Positions 26,679 to 35,651 of a stretch of DNA of 64,000 nucleotides are shown piece after piece (position 1 is the first letter of the stretch; each line of letters begins with the position of its first letter). This DNA comes from Telluria antibiotica (GTDB taxonomy: Bacteria > Pseudomonadota > Gammaproteobacteria > Burkholderiales > Burkholderiaceae_D): NCBI RefSeq assembly GCF_011682055.1, contig NZ_JAAQOM010000003.1:186001-250000 (forward strand). Reading direction: 5' to 3'. The notes beneath the pieces were generated by a model. That model did not search any database. It saw nothing but the letters and a program-made list of their open reading frames with translations, and had not been told where the DNA came from. Made by a program: the position numbers and the translations under genes.

Positions 26679-27857
26679 ATGAAAGCCCTCCTGATCAGCC
26701 GCGACACCCAGCTTTACGCGGAGATCGCCTCCCAAGGCGCGGCGCGCGTGCCGCCACTGAACGTCGCCGCCAGCCGCGCCAGCCTGCGCGATGCGCTGGA
26801 ACGCCCGCTGTCCGACAGCCCGAGCCTGATCATCGTCGACATCAGCGACGCCGATGCCGATGCCGCCGACGGTGACCTGCTGGAGCGCCTGACCCGCCAT
26901 TATTCGGCGGCGCATTTCATGCTGTTGACCGACAATCACCACCCCGACCTGTTGATCCGCGCCATGCGCGCAGGGGTGCGCGAAGTGCTGCAACTGCCGC
27001 TGGTGCATCGCGCGCTGCACGAGGCGATCGACCGCATCGCGGCCAGCGCCGGCGTGGCCGCGCTGCGCGACGGGAAGATACTCGCTTTCATCGCCTGCAA
27101 GGGCGGCAGCGGCGCCACGTTCATCTCCACCAATTTCGGCTACGCGCTGGCCACGCTGGCGGACAAGAAGGTCTTGCTGATCGACCTGCACCGCCAGTTC
27201 GGCGACGCCACGCTGTACGTGTCGGACCAGAAGCCGGCCATGACCCTGTCCGACGTGTGCCAGCAGATCGCCCGCATCGACGGGCCGTTCCTTGAGTCCT
27301 GCCTCGTGCACGTGGCGCCCGGATTCGGCGTGCTGGCGGCGGCCGACGATCCGGGCCAGAACGTCGAGGCCAAGCCCGAACACATCGACACGATCCTGCG
27401 CGTGGCGCGCCAGTACTACGACTACATCCTGCTCGACGTCGGCCGCCAGATCGACGCGGTGTCGCTGCGCGCGCTCGACAGCACCGACGCGATCTACCCG
27501 GTGCTGCAGCTCGCGTTGCCGGACATCCGCGACGCGCGCCGCCTGCTCGACATCTTCCGCTCGCTCGGCTACGTGACCGACCATATCCGCCTGATCGTCA
27601 ACCGCTACGAAAAGGGCGGCAAGCTGCGCCTGCAGGATCTGCATGCGGCGCTGGGAGCGGAAGTGCTGCACACCGTCCCCAACGACTACATCGCCGTCAC
27701 CGACTCCGTCAACCAGGGCATACCCGTGCTGCAGCTGGCACGCACGAGCGCCGCCGCGCGCAGCCTGGCCGATCTCGTCGAAGTAGTGACGTCGCGCCGC
27801 ATTCCCGAGGCCAAGGGCCTGTTCGACCGCCTGTTCGGGCGCGGCGAAGACGATTGA
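26679..27857 (+). CDS. cpaE: Pilus localisation ATPase CpaE/TadZ
   Basis: A 392-aa MinD/ParA-like protein. An N-terminal receiver-like domain (MKALLISRDTQLYAEIASQG, then LIIVDISDADAD) precedes the ATPase domain with deviant Walker A CKGGSGATFISTNFGYALA and DLHRQFGDATLYV. TadZ proteins mark the pole or site of Tad assembly. The deviant P-loop has Ala where a Lys/Thr pair is typical (GSGAT instead of GVGKT), with the N-terminal signature Lys retained, as in other TadZ proteins. Confidence 0.92.
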   Translation: MKALLISRDTQLYAEIASQGAARVPPLNVAASRASLRDALERPLSDSPSLIIVDISDADADAADGDLLERLTRHYSAAHFMLLTDNHHPDLLIRAMRAGVREVLQLPLVHRALHEAIDRIAASAGVAALRDGKILAFIACKGGSGATFISTNFGYALATLADKKVLLIDLHRQFGDATLYVSDQKPAMTLSDVCQQIARIDGPFLESCLVHVAPGFGVLAAADDPGQNVEAKPEHIDTILRVARQYYDYILLDVGRQIDAVSLRALDSTDAIYPVLQLALPDIRDARRLLDIFRSLGYVTDHIRLIVNRYEKGGKLRLQDLHAALGAEVLHTVPNDYIAVTDSVNQGIPVLQLARTSAAARSLADLVEVVTSRRIPEAKGLFDRLFGRGEDD

Positions 27858-27875
27858 TTGTTCAAGGAGCCACCC

Positions 27876-29219
27876 ATGTCCCTGCGCGAACGCCTGTCCG
27901 TGACGGACGAGGAGCGCCAATACCAGCCGGTACCGGCCGCGGCGCAACAAGCCTACGCGGAGCTGAAGAAGACGATGCACCAGATGATCCTCGACCGGAT
28001 CGACCTGGAGCGCCTGAAGCGCCTGACGAGCGAACAGTTCAAGCACGAGCTGGCGCTGCTGGTCCAGCGCATCATCGAGGAAGAACGGATCGTGCTGAAC
28101 CAGCAGGAGCGCCATCACCTGGTGCTCGACATCCAGCACGAGATGCTCGGCTTCGGTCCCCTGGAGCCCCTGCTGAACGACCCGACCGTCTCCGACATCC
28201 TCGTCAACACGTATGACAAGGTCTACGTCGAGCGGCGCGGCCGCCTCGAGCTGACCGACGTTTCGTTCCACGACAACGCGCACCTCATGAAGATCATCGA
28301 GAAGATCGTCTCGCGCGTCGGCCGCCGCGTGGACGAATCGAGCCCGATGGTCGACGCGCGCCTGCCGGACGGCTCGCGCGTCAACGCGATCATCCCGCCG
28401 CTCGCAGTGGACGGCCCGCTCGTGTCGATCCGGCGGTTCGGCGCCTCGCCGCTCACGGTGCAGAACCTGCTCGACTACAAAAGCGTCACGCCGCCGATGA
28501 TCAAGGTGCTCGAAAGCCTCGGCCTCGCGAAAGTGAACATCCTGATCTCGGGCGGCACCGGCAGCGGCAAGACGACGATGCTGAACCTGATCTCCGGCTT
28601 CATCCCGGGTAACGAGCGCATCGTGACAATCGAGGACGCGGCCGAACTGCAGCTGCGCCAGCCGCACGTCGTGCGCCTCGAGACGCGCCCGCCGAACATC
28701 GAAGGCAAGGGCGAGGTGACGCAGCGCGCGCTCGTGCGCAACTCGCTGCGCATGCGCCCGGACCGCATCATCCTGGGCGAGGTGCGCGGACCGGAAGCGC
28801 TGGACATGCTGCAGGCCATGAACACGGGCCACGAGGGTTCGCTCGCCACCATCCACGCGAACACGCCGCGCGACGCGCTCGCGCGCCTGGAAAACATGGT
28901 CGGCATGGCCGGCGTGAGCCTGACGCCGCGCGCCATCCGCCAGCAGATCGCGTCCGCCATCACGGTGATCCTGCAGGCCTCGCGCCTGGCCGACGGCACG
29001 CGCAAGGTCGTCAGCATGCAGGAAATCACGGGCATGGAAGGCGAGATCATTTCGATGCAGGAGATCTTCCGTTTCGAGCAGACGGGGATCGACGCCGACG
29101 GCAAGGTGCAGGGTCATTTCTGCGCGACGGGCGTGCGGCCGCGTTTCGCCGACCGCCTGCGGATGTTCGGCGCGGCGGTACCCGAGGATACCTTCGACCC
29201 GGACCGCGTCTTCACCTGA
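27876..29219 (+). CDS. cpaF: Tad secretion ATPase CpaF/TadA
   Basis: A 447-aa hexameric motor ATPase of the VirB11/GspE family that powers Flp pilus assembly. An N-terminal helical domain precedes the RecA-like core with Walker [15 protein letters not shown], the Asp box [10 protein letters not shown], Walker [16 protein letters not shown] and the His box [24 protein letters not shown] at 27862-27867 supports ATG 27876 over the TTG at 27858. Confidence 0.96.
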   Translation: MSLRERLSVTDEERQYQPVPAAAQQAYAELKKTMHQMILDRIDLERLKRLTSEQFKHELALLVQRIIEEERIVLNQQERHHLVLDIQHEMLGFGPLEPLLNDPTVSDILVNTYDKVYVERRGRLELTDVSFHDNAHLMKIIEKIVSRVGRRVDESSPMVDARLPDGSRVNAIIPPLAVDGPLVSIRRFGASPLTVQNLLDYKSVTPPMIKVLESLGLAKVNILISGGTGSGKTTMLNLISGFIPGNERIVTIEDAAELQLRQPHVVRLETRPPNIEGKGEVTQRALVRNSLRMRPDRIILGEVRGPEALDMLQAMNTGHEGSLATIHANTPRDALARLENMVGMAGVSLTPRAIRQQIASAITVILQASRLADGTRKVVSMQEITGMEGEIISMQEIFRFEQTGIDADGKVQGHFCATGVRPRFADRLRMFGAAVPEDTFDPDRVFT

Positions 29220-29246
29220 ACCGCGGAATCGCCGCGAAAGCCTCGC

Positions 29247-30236
29247 ATGGACATCCTCTTCTACGGATTCATCGTCTTCCTGTTCGCCGCCATCATCCTC
29301 GGTATCGAGGGCGTGTATCTCTGGTGGGTGAACACGCACGGCGCCAGTGCCCAGCGCATCGCGCGCCGGCTGCAGCTGATGTCCGGACACCAGGGCAAGA
29401 ACGCCGAACGCATCTCGATCCTGAAGCTGCGCCGCTTCGGCCGGCACGCGCTGACGGAGCGCCTGCTGCAGCGCGCCCGCTTCGCGCACCGCATCGACCG
29501 GCTGCTCGTGCAGGCGGGCATGGGGTGGTCGGTCGAGCACTTCCTGCTGTGCTCCGGCGTCGTCGCGGTTTTGGCCGGCTATCTCGTGCTGCAGTGGCCG
29601 ATGCCGTTGCCGGTGCCGGTGTTGGTGCGTGTGGCGCTCGTACTGCTGTGTGCCTTCGTGCCGTTGCTGCTGGTGCGCCGCGCACGCCTGCGCCGCCTCG
29701 CGCGCATCGAGGAGCAACTGCCCGACGCCGCCGATTTCATCGCACGCGCGCTGCGTGCCGGCCACTCGTTCTCGAACGTGCTGCAAATCGTCGGCAACGA
29801 ATTGCCGGAACCGCTCAGCGGCGAGTTCCGCATCGCGCGCGAGGAGATCAATTACGGCGTGCCGCTGGGCGAAGCGCTGCACAACATGGCGTCGCGCATT
29901 CCGCTCACCGACCTGCGCTATCTCGTCATCGCGATCCTGATCCAGCGCGAGACGGGCGGCAACCTGGCCGAAATCCTCAGCAACATCAGCCACATCATCC
30001 GCGGCCGCCTGCGGCTCGCGGCCCAGGTCCGCGTGCTGTCGGCGGAAGGACGCATGTCCGCCTGGATCCTGGGGCTGCTGCCGTTCGCCGTGGGCGCCAT
30101 GCTGGTGCTCGTGAATCCCACGTACATCATGGTCCTGTGGACCGATCCGGCCGGCGTCAAGCTGCTCTGGACCGCGCTCGTGATGATCATCGTCGGGGTG
30201 ATCTGGCTGAAGCGGATGATCCGCATCCGCATCTGA
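29247..30236 (+). CDS. tadB: Tad inner-membrane platform protein TadB
   Basis: A 329-aa membrane protein of the GspF/T2SF family. It has N-terminal membrane segments, a cytoplasmic T2SF domain (LPDAADFIARALRAGHSFSN, then GVPLGEALHNMASRIPLTDL and QRETGGNLAEIL), and two C-terminal membrane segments. TadB pairs with TadC as the platform on which CpaF acts. The gene is 27 bases after cpaF and 10 before tadC. Confidence 0.94.
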   Translation: MDILFYGFIVFLFAAIILGIEGVYLWWVNTHGASAQRIARRLQLMSGHQGKNAERISILKLRRFGRHALTERLLQRARFAHRIDRLLVQAGMGWSVEHFLLCSGVVAVLAGYLVLQWPMPLPVPVLVRVALVLLCAFVPLLLVRRARLRRLARIEEQLPDAADFIARALRAGHSFSNVLQIVGNELPEPLSGEFRIAREEINYGVPLGEALHNMASRIPLTDLRYLVIAILIQRETGGNLAEILSNISHIIRGRLRLAAQVRVLSAEGRMSAWILGLLPFAVGAMLVLVNPTYIMVLWTDPAGVKLLWTALVMIIVGVIWLKRMIRIRI

Positions 30237-30246
30237 GGAGGCATCG

Positions 30247-31188
30247 ATGACTCGCGCACAGCTGCTGTTCCTGTTGATCGTCTTCGCGGTGGTCTGCTGC
30301 CTCGCGTGGCTGGCGGCGGTGCTGTTCGCGCCCGCCGCGCTGCGCGCCCGGCTGGCCAGCTTCATGGGGCACACGGACGACGGCCAGGCGCAGCGCAGCA
30401 GCTGGGTCGAACGCGTGGCGCGCGCGGCCAAGCCCCTGACGAAGCTGTCGGTGCCGGACGAGGGCTGGGAAAAATCGGCGCTGCGCACCCGCTTCATGAA
30501 CGCCGGCTGGCGCAATCCGGCCGCGCCGACGTTGTACTTCGCATCGAAGACGGCGCTTGCGCTGGGACTGCCCGCGCTCGTCGGCCTCGTGCTGGCGTTC
30601 GTGCCCGCCACCGTCGCCGGCTTCGAGACGATGGCCGTGCTGCTGTTCGCGGCGACGTGCGGCTACTACCTGCCGAACGTGATCCTCGACCGCGTCGTCA
30701 AGCGCCGCAAGCGCGAGATCTTCGAGAACATCCCCGATGCGCTCGATCTGCTGACCGTATGCGTGGAGGCGGGCCTAAGCCTCGAGCGCGCGCTGGTCAA
30801 GGTCGCCGCCGAGATCCACGTCAAGAGCGTGACGCTGGGCCAGGAGTTGCAGCTGGTGCTGATGGAGACGCGCGCCGGCTTCAGCAAGGAAAAGGCGCTG
30901 CGCAATTTCGCGCTGCGTATCGGGCTGGACGACATCGATTCGCTCGTTGCGATGCTGATCCAGTCCGAGCGCTTCGGCACGAGCATCGGCGACGCCCTGC
31001 GCGTGTATTCGGAGACGCTGCGCACCAAGCGCCGCATGGTGGCCGAAGAGGCGGCCGCCAAGATCGGCCTGAAACTGTTGTTCCCTCTTGTCTTTTGCAT
31101 CTTCCCGACCTTGTTGATGGTGCTGCTCGGCCCCGCCGGCATCCAGATCACCAAGATCTTCGGCACCGCCCTGGGCGGTACCAACTGA
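30247..31188 (+). CDS. tadC: Tad inner-membrane platform protein TadC
   Basis: A 313-aa partner of TadB, also with a T2SF domain: NIPDALDLLTVCVEAGLSLE, then ETRAGFSKEKALRNFALRIG and IQSERFGTSIGDAL, and a C-terminal hydrophobic hairpin. A strong GAGGAGG ribosome-binding site precedes the ATG. It follows tadB by 10 bases. Confidence 0.94.
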   Translation: MTRAQLLFLLIVFAVVCCLAWLAAVLFAPAALRARLASFMGHTDDGQAQRSSWVERVARAAKPLTKLSVPDEGWEKSALRTRFMNAGWRNPAAPTLYFASKTALALGLPALVGLVLAFVPATVAGFETMAVLLFAATCGYYLPNVILDRVVKRRKREIFENIPDALDLLTVCVEAGLSLERALVKVAAEIHVKSVTLGQELQLVLMETRAGFSKEKALRNFALRIGLDDIDSLVAMLIQSERFGTSIGDALRVYSETLRTKRRMVAEEAAAKIGLKLLFPLVFCIFPTLLMVLLGPAGIQITKIFGTALGGTN

Positions 31189-31204
31189 TTCGACGGAGAT
31201 TGCC

Positions 31205-32299
31205 ATGCGCTCGCGTATCCTGTTGTCCGCCTTGCCCCTGTTGTGCAGCGGCGTGCTGCTGCTGGCCTGCAGCAGTCCGCCGCCGCAGCCCGACGCCGGC
31301 GGACCGGCGTTCTCCGCGGCGAACGACAACTACCTGCGCGGCCGCAACCTGTACCTCGCGCGCCGCTACGACGATGCGATCGCCGCTTACGAGGCCGCGC
31401 TGCGCCTCGACGCCACGCACGTCAACGCGCGCAACGGGCTGGCGATCGCGTACGCCGAGAAGCGCGATTTCGCCCGTGCGATCCCGATCTGGCGCGACCT
31501 CACGCGCGACGCCACGATGGCGTCCGGCCCCGCGGCCGCCTTCCTGTTTGCCAACCTGGGTTATGCCTACCTGCTCAGCGGCGACTTTGACGCGGCCCAG
31601 GTCGCGCTCGAAAAGGCCTGCCTGCTCGATCCGCTGGACCAGCGCGCCTGGCAATACCTGGGCGAGACCCTGTTGAAACTCGGCCAGGAAGAACGCGGCC
31701 GGCAGATGCTGCGCCAGGCCGAGGCCTTGCGTGCGCACGACTTCCGCGCCGACTATGCGACGGCGAACGGCGGCACGCGGCTGCCCGCCATCGAGCAGGC
31801 CGTCAAGGCCGACCAACGACCCGACGAGGAATGGGCCGTCGTCGAGGTGGTCCGCAGGGACGACGGCATGCTCGAACTGCGTCGCGTGCCGTCGAAAGAG
31901 GCCGCGCCGATCGCCCGGCCGTCCGTGCCGGAGACGGTCGCCCGACTGGAGATCAGCAACGGCGACGGCCGCCAGGGCCTCGCGCGCCGCGTGGCGCGCC
32001 AGTTGCGCGATGCCGGGCTCACGGTGGTGCGCCTGACCAACGAAAAAGGGTTCGGCGTGCGCCGGACGCGCGTCGAATACCAGCCGGCCTTCCGGACGGT
32101 GGCGGAACGCCTGGCGCGGCAGGTCGGGACCGGCGAACCGGTCGAGGCCGGCATGGATGGGCGCGCAGACGTGCGCCTCGTCATCGGCCACGACGTGCCG
32201 CTGGACCGCATCGGCGACAAGCCGCCGTCGGGGCTGCTCGTCGCACTGGCAGGCGGCGCCGACGGCCTGGCGCGAACCGTGCCGATTCCACAACAGTAG
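31205..32299 (+). CDS. TadD-like TPR lipoprotein with C-terminal LytR_C-like domain
   Basis: A 364-aa lipoprotein. The lipobox is LLLAC at about residue 22. TPR motifs lie in roughly residues 35-175 (YLRGRNLYLARRYDDAIAAY and FLFANLGYAYLLSGDFDAAQ). The C-terminal 110 residues match the LytR_C/SPOR-like fold (ISNGDGRQGLARRVARQLRD, then LTNEKGFGVRRTRVEYQPAF). TadD normally is the TPR part alone. The extra domain suggests contact with peptidoglycan or other envelope parts. This is the last recognisable Tad gene, as no TadE, TadF or TadG minor pilins follow. Confidence 0.85.
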   Translation: MRSRILLSALPLLCSGVLLLACSSPPPQPDAGGPAFSAANDNYLRGRNLYLARRYDDAIAAYEAALRLDATHVNARNGLAIAYAEKRDFARAIPIWRDLTRDATMASGPAAAFLFANLGYAYLLSGDFDAAQVALEKACLLDPLDQRAWQYLGETLLKLGQEERGRQMLRQAEALRAHDFRADYATANGGTRLPAIEQAVKADQRPDEEWAVVEVVRRDDGMLELRRVPSKEAAPIARPSVPETVARLEISNGDGRQGLARRVARQLRDAGLTVVRLTNEKGFGVRRTRVEYQPAFRTVAERLARQVGTGEPVEAGMDGRADVRLVIGHDVPLDRIGDKPPSGLLVALAGGADGLARTVPIPQQ

Positions 32300-32361
32300 C
32301 GGGCGACAGGCTGTCCCGAAATTCGGAATAATAAAATTCTTGATAACTCGGGAGAAGCGCC

Positions 32362-32685
32362 ATGAAGCTCATTCGTTTCCAGACCGCTATTGCTCAGTCT
32401 GTTCTCGCGACCTCGCTGCTGGTCTCGCTCGTCGCCTGCGCCCCGACGCCGACCCGCGAAGGCACGGGCGAATACATCGACGACTCCTTGATCACCAGCA
32501 AGGTGAAGGCCGCGTTCGCTGCCGACCCGACCGTCAAGGCGACCCAGGTCAAGGTGGAAACGTTCAAGGGAACGGTGCAGCTGAGCGGGTTCGTCGACTC
32601 CCGTGAATCCGCCGAGAAGGCCGTGGAAATCGCGCGCAACGTCAAGGGCGTGAAATCGGTCAAGAACGACACGGTGATCCGCTGA
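32362..32685 (+). CDS. BON-domain lipoprotein
   Basis: A 107-aa envelope lipoprotein. The signal peptide ends in the lipobox LVAC, and one BON domain follows (SLITSKVKAAFAADPTVKAT, then FKGTVQLSGFVDSRESAEKA). BON domains bind phospholipid, and such small OsmY-like proteins are often stress-induced. GGAGAAG precedes the start. It has its own gap of 62 bases from the Tad gene and ends at a GC-rich hairpin shared with the convergent GIN-domain gene. Confidence 0.88.
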   Translation: MKLIRFQTAIAQSVLATSLLVSLVACAPTPTREGTGEYIDDSLITSKVKAAFAADPTVKATQVKVETFKGTVQLSGFVDSRESAEKAVEIARNVKGVKSVKNDTVIR

Positions 32686-32686
32686 C

Positions 32687-32711
32687 GCCGGCACGGCGGC
32701 GCCGTGCCGGC
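32687..32711. terminator. GC-rich hairpin between convergent genes
   Basis: A perfect 11-bp stem GCCGGCACGGC / GCCGTGCCGGC with a 3-base loop lies 1 base after the BON gene stop and 8 bases before the end of the GIN gene. There is no T-run, so termination efficiency is uncertain. Confidence 0.6.
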
Positions 32712-32719
32712 GCACCGCT

Positions 32720-33487
32720 TTACTGCCAGCTGACCTTGCCGAAGCCGTTCGTCGTCGCATTGCGCGTCGCCGGCTTGCCGTACACGGTGGCCGAGCCCAT
32801 GCCGCTCAGGTTCACGTTGGCCGCCGTTTTCGCGTACACGCTGGCACCGCCGAGGCCGGTCATGTCCAGATCGACCGTTTCCGCGCGCAATTGTTGAGCG
32901 TCCAGGCCACCGACGCCGCCCAGTTGCGCGCGCAATAGCTTCGTCTGGCCGGCCACGGTGATATGGCCGGCGCCACCCAGGTGCAGCTCGATGCGCTCGG
33001 CCTGGCCGGGGTTCAGCGTGAGACCGCCGACACCGCCCAGGCGTGCATCGACGTCGCGATACTGTCCCGTGAAGCGCACGGCGCCGGCGCCGTCCAGCGC
33101 CAGCTTCAGCTTGTCGCCGCTGAAGCCGGACACGTCGCTCGAGCCGACGCCCTGCGACACGAATTCCTGCAGGTTCGGTACGGTGAGGTCGGCGCGCAGC
33201 TCGCTCTTGTTGTTGCCATCCATACGGGTATTGTTTTCCATGTCGATGACGAGCGTATCGCCGCGCTGCGTGGTCGTCACCTTCGCGACATAACGCTTGT
33301 CGCCGGACACGACGAGCGAAGGCGTCGATCCCTGGTGCAGGTTCAGGCGGATCACGCCGCCCAGGCGCACTTTCGATACGCTCGCATCCACGGGGCGGTT
33401 TTCGCGGACGAGGTCGTCAGCCAGCGCAGCATGCGTGCCGATTGCCAGGGCGATGGCGAGGACGGCGCTCTTGATCAGGTTGTTCAT
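32720..33487 (-). CDS. GIN-domain (DUF2807) secreted protein
   Basis: A 255-aa exported protein. The signal peptide MNNLIKSAVLAIALAIGTHA is followed by a right-handed beta-helix-like GIN domain with repeating short strands (FVSQGVGSSDVSGFSGDKLK, then LHLGGAGHITVAGQTKLLRA and MSGMGSATVYGKP). The family is widespread in envelopes but has no clear biochemical role. I use ATG 33487 with GGAGA upstream, not the longer frame to 33571, because the signal peptide starts there. Confidence 0.85.
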   Translation of the reverse strand: MNNLIKSAVLAIALAIGTHAALADDLVRENRPVDASVSKVRLGGVIRLNLHQGSTPSLVVSGDKRYVAKVTTTQRGDTLVIDMENNTRMDGNNKSELRADLTVPNLQEFVSQGVGSSDVSGFSGDKLKLALDGAGAVRFTGQYRDVDARLGGVGGLTLNPGQAERIELHLGGAGHITVAGQTKLLRAQLGGVGGLDAQQLRAETVDLDMTGLGGASVYAKTAANVNLSGMGSATVYGKPATRNATTNGFGKVSWQ

Positions 33488-33610
33488 ATCGGGTCTCCGT
33501 TGGTGTGCTGTTGGAATCACTATAGGCAAGTGCCATGCACGGAACCCGGCGATTGCGACGGATTGCAGCATTGGCGGTACAGGCCGCGAAAACGCCGCGC
33601 CGTCCCGCTG

Positions 33611-35212
33611 TCACCCGCGCACGTCGTCCCAGGACAGCCCGAACCGCGCCAGGTATTTCTTGAGGCGGTCCGCATCGTTCGGCTGGCGCTTGGCGGTGCG
33701 CGACACGGCGAACAGCTTGCGGCCCGCATCCGACAGCGACACGGACTGGCGGCACACGCCGAGGACGGCCTGCAACTGCAGCGCGTCGAACTGGTCGAGC
33801 TGCGCGGCCGCGGCCGCCCCCAGCACCTGATCCAGATCCGCCGGCTGCGCCACGGTATCGTGGAACGGCCGCCACAGTTGGCGCAGGCGCGCGATCTCGC
33901 CGGCGACGATGGCATCGTTGATACGGCCGGATTCGGCCAGGGTGGCCATCCGGGTCATCGACGCGGACAGGTCGCGGAAATTGCCCGTCCAGCGTGCGTC
34001 CTGCGACATCGCAAAACGCATGTAGTGATCGCGCGCTTCCTTGTTGAAGCGCACCATGTGCCCGTGTTCGGCGCCGAATTCGCGCAGCAGGTACTCGATG
34101 TTCGGCTCGATGTCCTCGCTGCGTTCGATCAGTCCCGGCAATTCATATGTCCATAAATTGATCCTGGCGAATAGGTCTTCGCGGAAGCGGCCGTGCGCGA
34201 CTTCGCGCGCCAGGTCGCGGTTCGTGCCGGCGACCAGCTGGAAGTCGCTGTGGACTTCGTGGTCGCCGCCGACGGGCAGGAAGCGTTTTTCCTCGATCGC
34301 CTTGAGCAGCATCGCCTGTTCGTCCAGGCCCAGTTCGCCGATCTCGTCCAGGAACAGCACGCCCTTGTCGGCCGTGCGCAGCAGGCCGCTGCGTTCCGAC
34401 ATCGCCCCGGTGAACGCGCCCTTGACGTGGCCGAACAACGTGGAACCGGCACCGTCGCCATGCAAGGTGGCGCAGTTGATTTCGACAAAACGTCCGGCCA
34501 CTTGCCGGCGCGTCTTTTTGAGTTCGTACAAGCGGCGCGCGAGGAACGACTTGCCTGCGCCGGTCGGTCCCATCAACAGGATCGGCGCACGCGATTTGAT
34601 GGCCACGCGTTCGATCTCGTCGATCATCGTGTTGAAGCGCACATTGCGCGTCGCGATGCCGGATTTCAGGAAGGCGACGGCATCTTGCTGCTCGCGCGAG
34701 AAGCGCCGCGCGATCTGGTCGTATTTCGACAGGTCGAGGTCGATCAGCGCCAGCGTACCGGGCGCGCCGGGCGCGTGGCGGCGCGGCGGCGAGGTCTGCA
34801 GCAGGCTACCCGGGAAATAGCGCGCCTCCGTCATCAGGAACAGGCAGATCTGGACGACGTGCGTGCCCGTCGTGATGAGGATCCAGTAATCCTCCCGATC
34901 GGGCTCGAAGGGATAGGCGCGCGCGAAGTCGAACAGCGCGCCGTAGACCTGTTCGAAATCCCATGGGTCGTCGATGTCGATCTGGCGCGGCACGATCTCC
35001 GTTTCCGGCGATACCGTCCGGATGTCTTGCGTCACCTGGTCGACCAGCCTCGTGGGATCACGGTTGAACAGCAGTTCCAGGCGATCGATGACGATGTCTT
35101 CGTGCTGCGTCAACGCCACCGTCGGCCGCCATTTTTCCCAGCGTGCGCTCCCTGTGCCGCTGTCGAGCTGGGTGCCGATGAAGCCGATCACGACGGTTTT
35201 CTTCTTATCCAT
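33611..35212 (-). CDS. rtcR: RtcR, sigma-54-dependent activator of RNA repair
   Basis: A 533-aa regulator that closely matches Escherichia coli RtcR from memory. The N-terminal CARF-like sensor (KTVVIGFIGTQLDSGTGSAR, then DYWILITTGTHVVQICLFLM) senses an RNA-damage-derived ligand. The AAA+ domain has Walker A GPTGAGKSFLARRLY and the sigma-54-contacting GAFTGA loop. The C-terminal DNA-binding domain includes KKYLARFGLSWDDV. It is divergent from the rtc operon, whose promoter has a consensus -24/-12 element. ATG 35212 gives the family start; a longer frame reaches 35248. Confidence 0.95.
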   Translation of the reverse strand: MDKKKTVVIGFIGTQLDSGTGSARWEKWRPTVALTQHEDIVIDRLELLFNRDPTRLVDQVTQDIRTVSPETEIVPRQIDIDDPWDFEQVYGALFDFARAYPFEPDREDYWILITTGTHVVQICLFLMTEARYFPGSLLQTSPPRRHAPGAPGTLALIDLDLSKYDQIARRFSREQQDAVAFLKSGIATRNVRFNTMIDEIERVAIKSRAPILLMGPTGAGKSFLARRLYELKKTRRQVAGRFVEINCATLHGDGAGSTLFGHVKGAFTGAMSERSGLLRTADKGVLFLDEIGELGLDEQAMLLKAIEEKRFLPVGGDHEVHSDFQLVAGTNRDLAREVAHGRFREDLFARINLWTYELPGLIERSEDIEPNIEYLLREFGAEHGHMVRFNKEARDHYMRFAMSQDARWTGNFRDLSASMTRMATLAESGRINDAIVAGEIARLRQLWRPFHDTVAQPADLDQVLGAAAAAQLDQFDALQLQAVLGVCRQSVSLSDAGRKLFAVSRTAKRQPNDADRLKKYLARFGLSWDDVRG

Positions 35213-35347
35213 CTTATAAAGACTTATAAATTTGGATAACTCTAGCATGTTTTGCTTTTGCCAAGGCAGACGCCGGTTTTTCGCCTACGAGATAAAAACA
35301 CAAGTAAATCAATGAATTGCGAGGCCAGGAATCAGATCGGCGCTGCC

Positions 35348-35363
35348 TGGCACGCCGATTGCA
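35348..35363 (+). promoter_or_regulatory. Sigma-54 (-24/-12) promoter of the rtc operon
   Basis: TGGCACGCCGATTGCA is an exact match to the consensus, with GG (35349-35350) and GC (35361-35362) ten bases apart. The start point would be near 35374, about 27 bases before the first small gene. RtcR next door is the expected activator. Confidence 0.93.
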
Positions 35364-35400
35364 AAAGAAGCGATTGCGAGATAAAGGGACGGAGACGATG

Positions 35401-35625
35401 ATGGGTTGGACGATCAGCGTCGGCACGGCCGGCGCAAGAGGCAGCAAAACGAAAAATGGATGGCCGCAGACGCTGTCGGTCAGCTTCGACGCACACGGCG
35501 TGAGGGCGCGGGTGACGGCGAACCCGGACGCCGTCGCGCTCGCATCCGATGTCGCCGGTGCGGTGCCGGCCTGGCAGGCGCGGCGCGTCTGGCAAAACGT
35601 GCTGACCACGCTCGTGGGCACGTGA
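35401..35625 (+). CDS. Small unknown protein, first gene of the rtc operon
   Basis: A 74-aa protein starting MGWTISVGTAGARGSKTKNG. It is basic at the N terminus and has a Trp-containing C-terminal helix (VPAWQARRVWQNVLTTLVG). I recognise no family. GGAG at 35391-35394 is six bases from ATG 35401 and only three from the overlapping ATG 35398, so 35401 is favoured. It lies between the sigma-54 promoter and rtcB, 26 bases before it. Codon use looks like that of its neighbours. It could bind RNA or RtcB, but this is speculation. Confidence 0.65.
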   Translation: MGWTISVGTAGARGSKTKNGWPQTLSVSFDAHGVRARVTANPDAVALASDVAGAVPAWQARRVWQNVLTTLVGT

Positions 35626-35651
35626 ACGAATACGAAAGAGAGAGTACGAAA

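Noticed and set aside
26610..30611. Very long open frame of 1333 codons on the minus strand
   Set aside because: It is antisense to cpaE, cpaF and tadB and mirrors their codon bias in high-GC DNA. There is no ribosome-binding site or homology, so it is a shadow frame.
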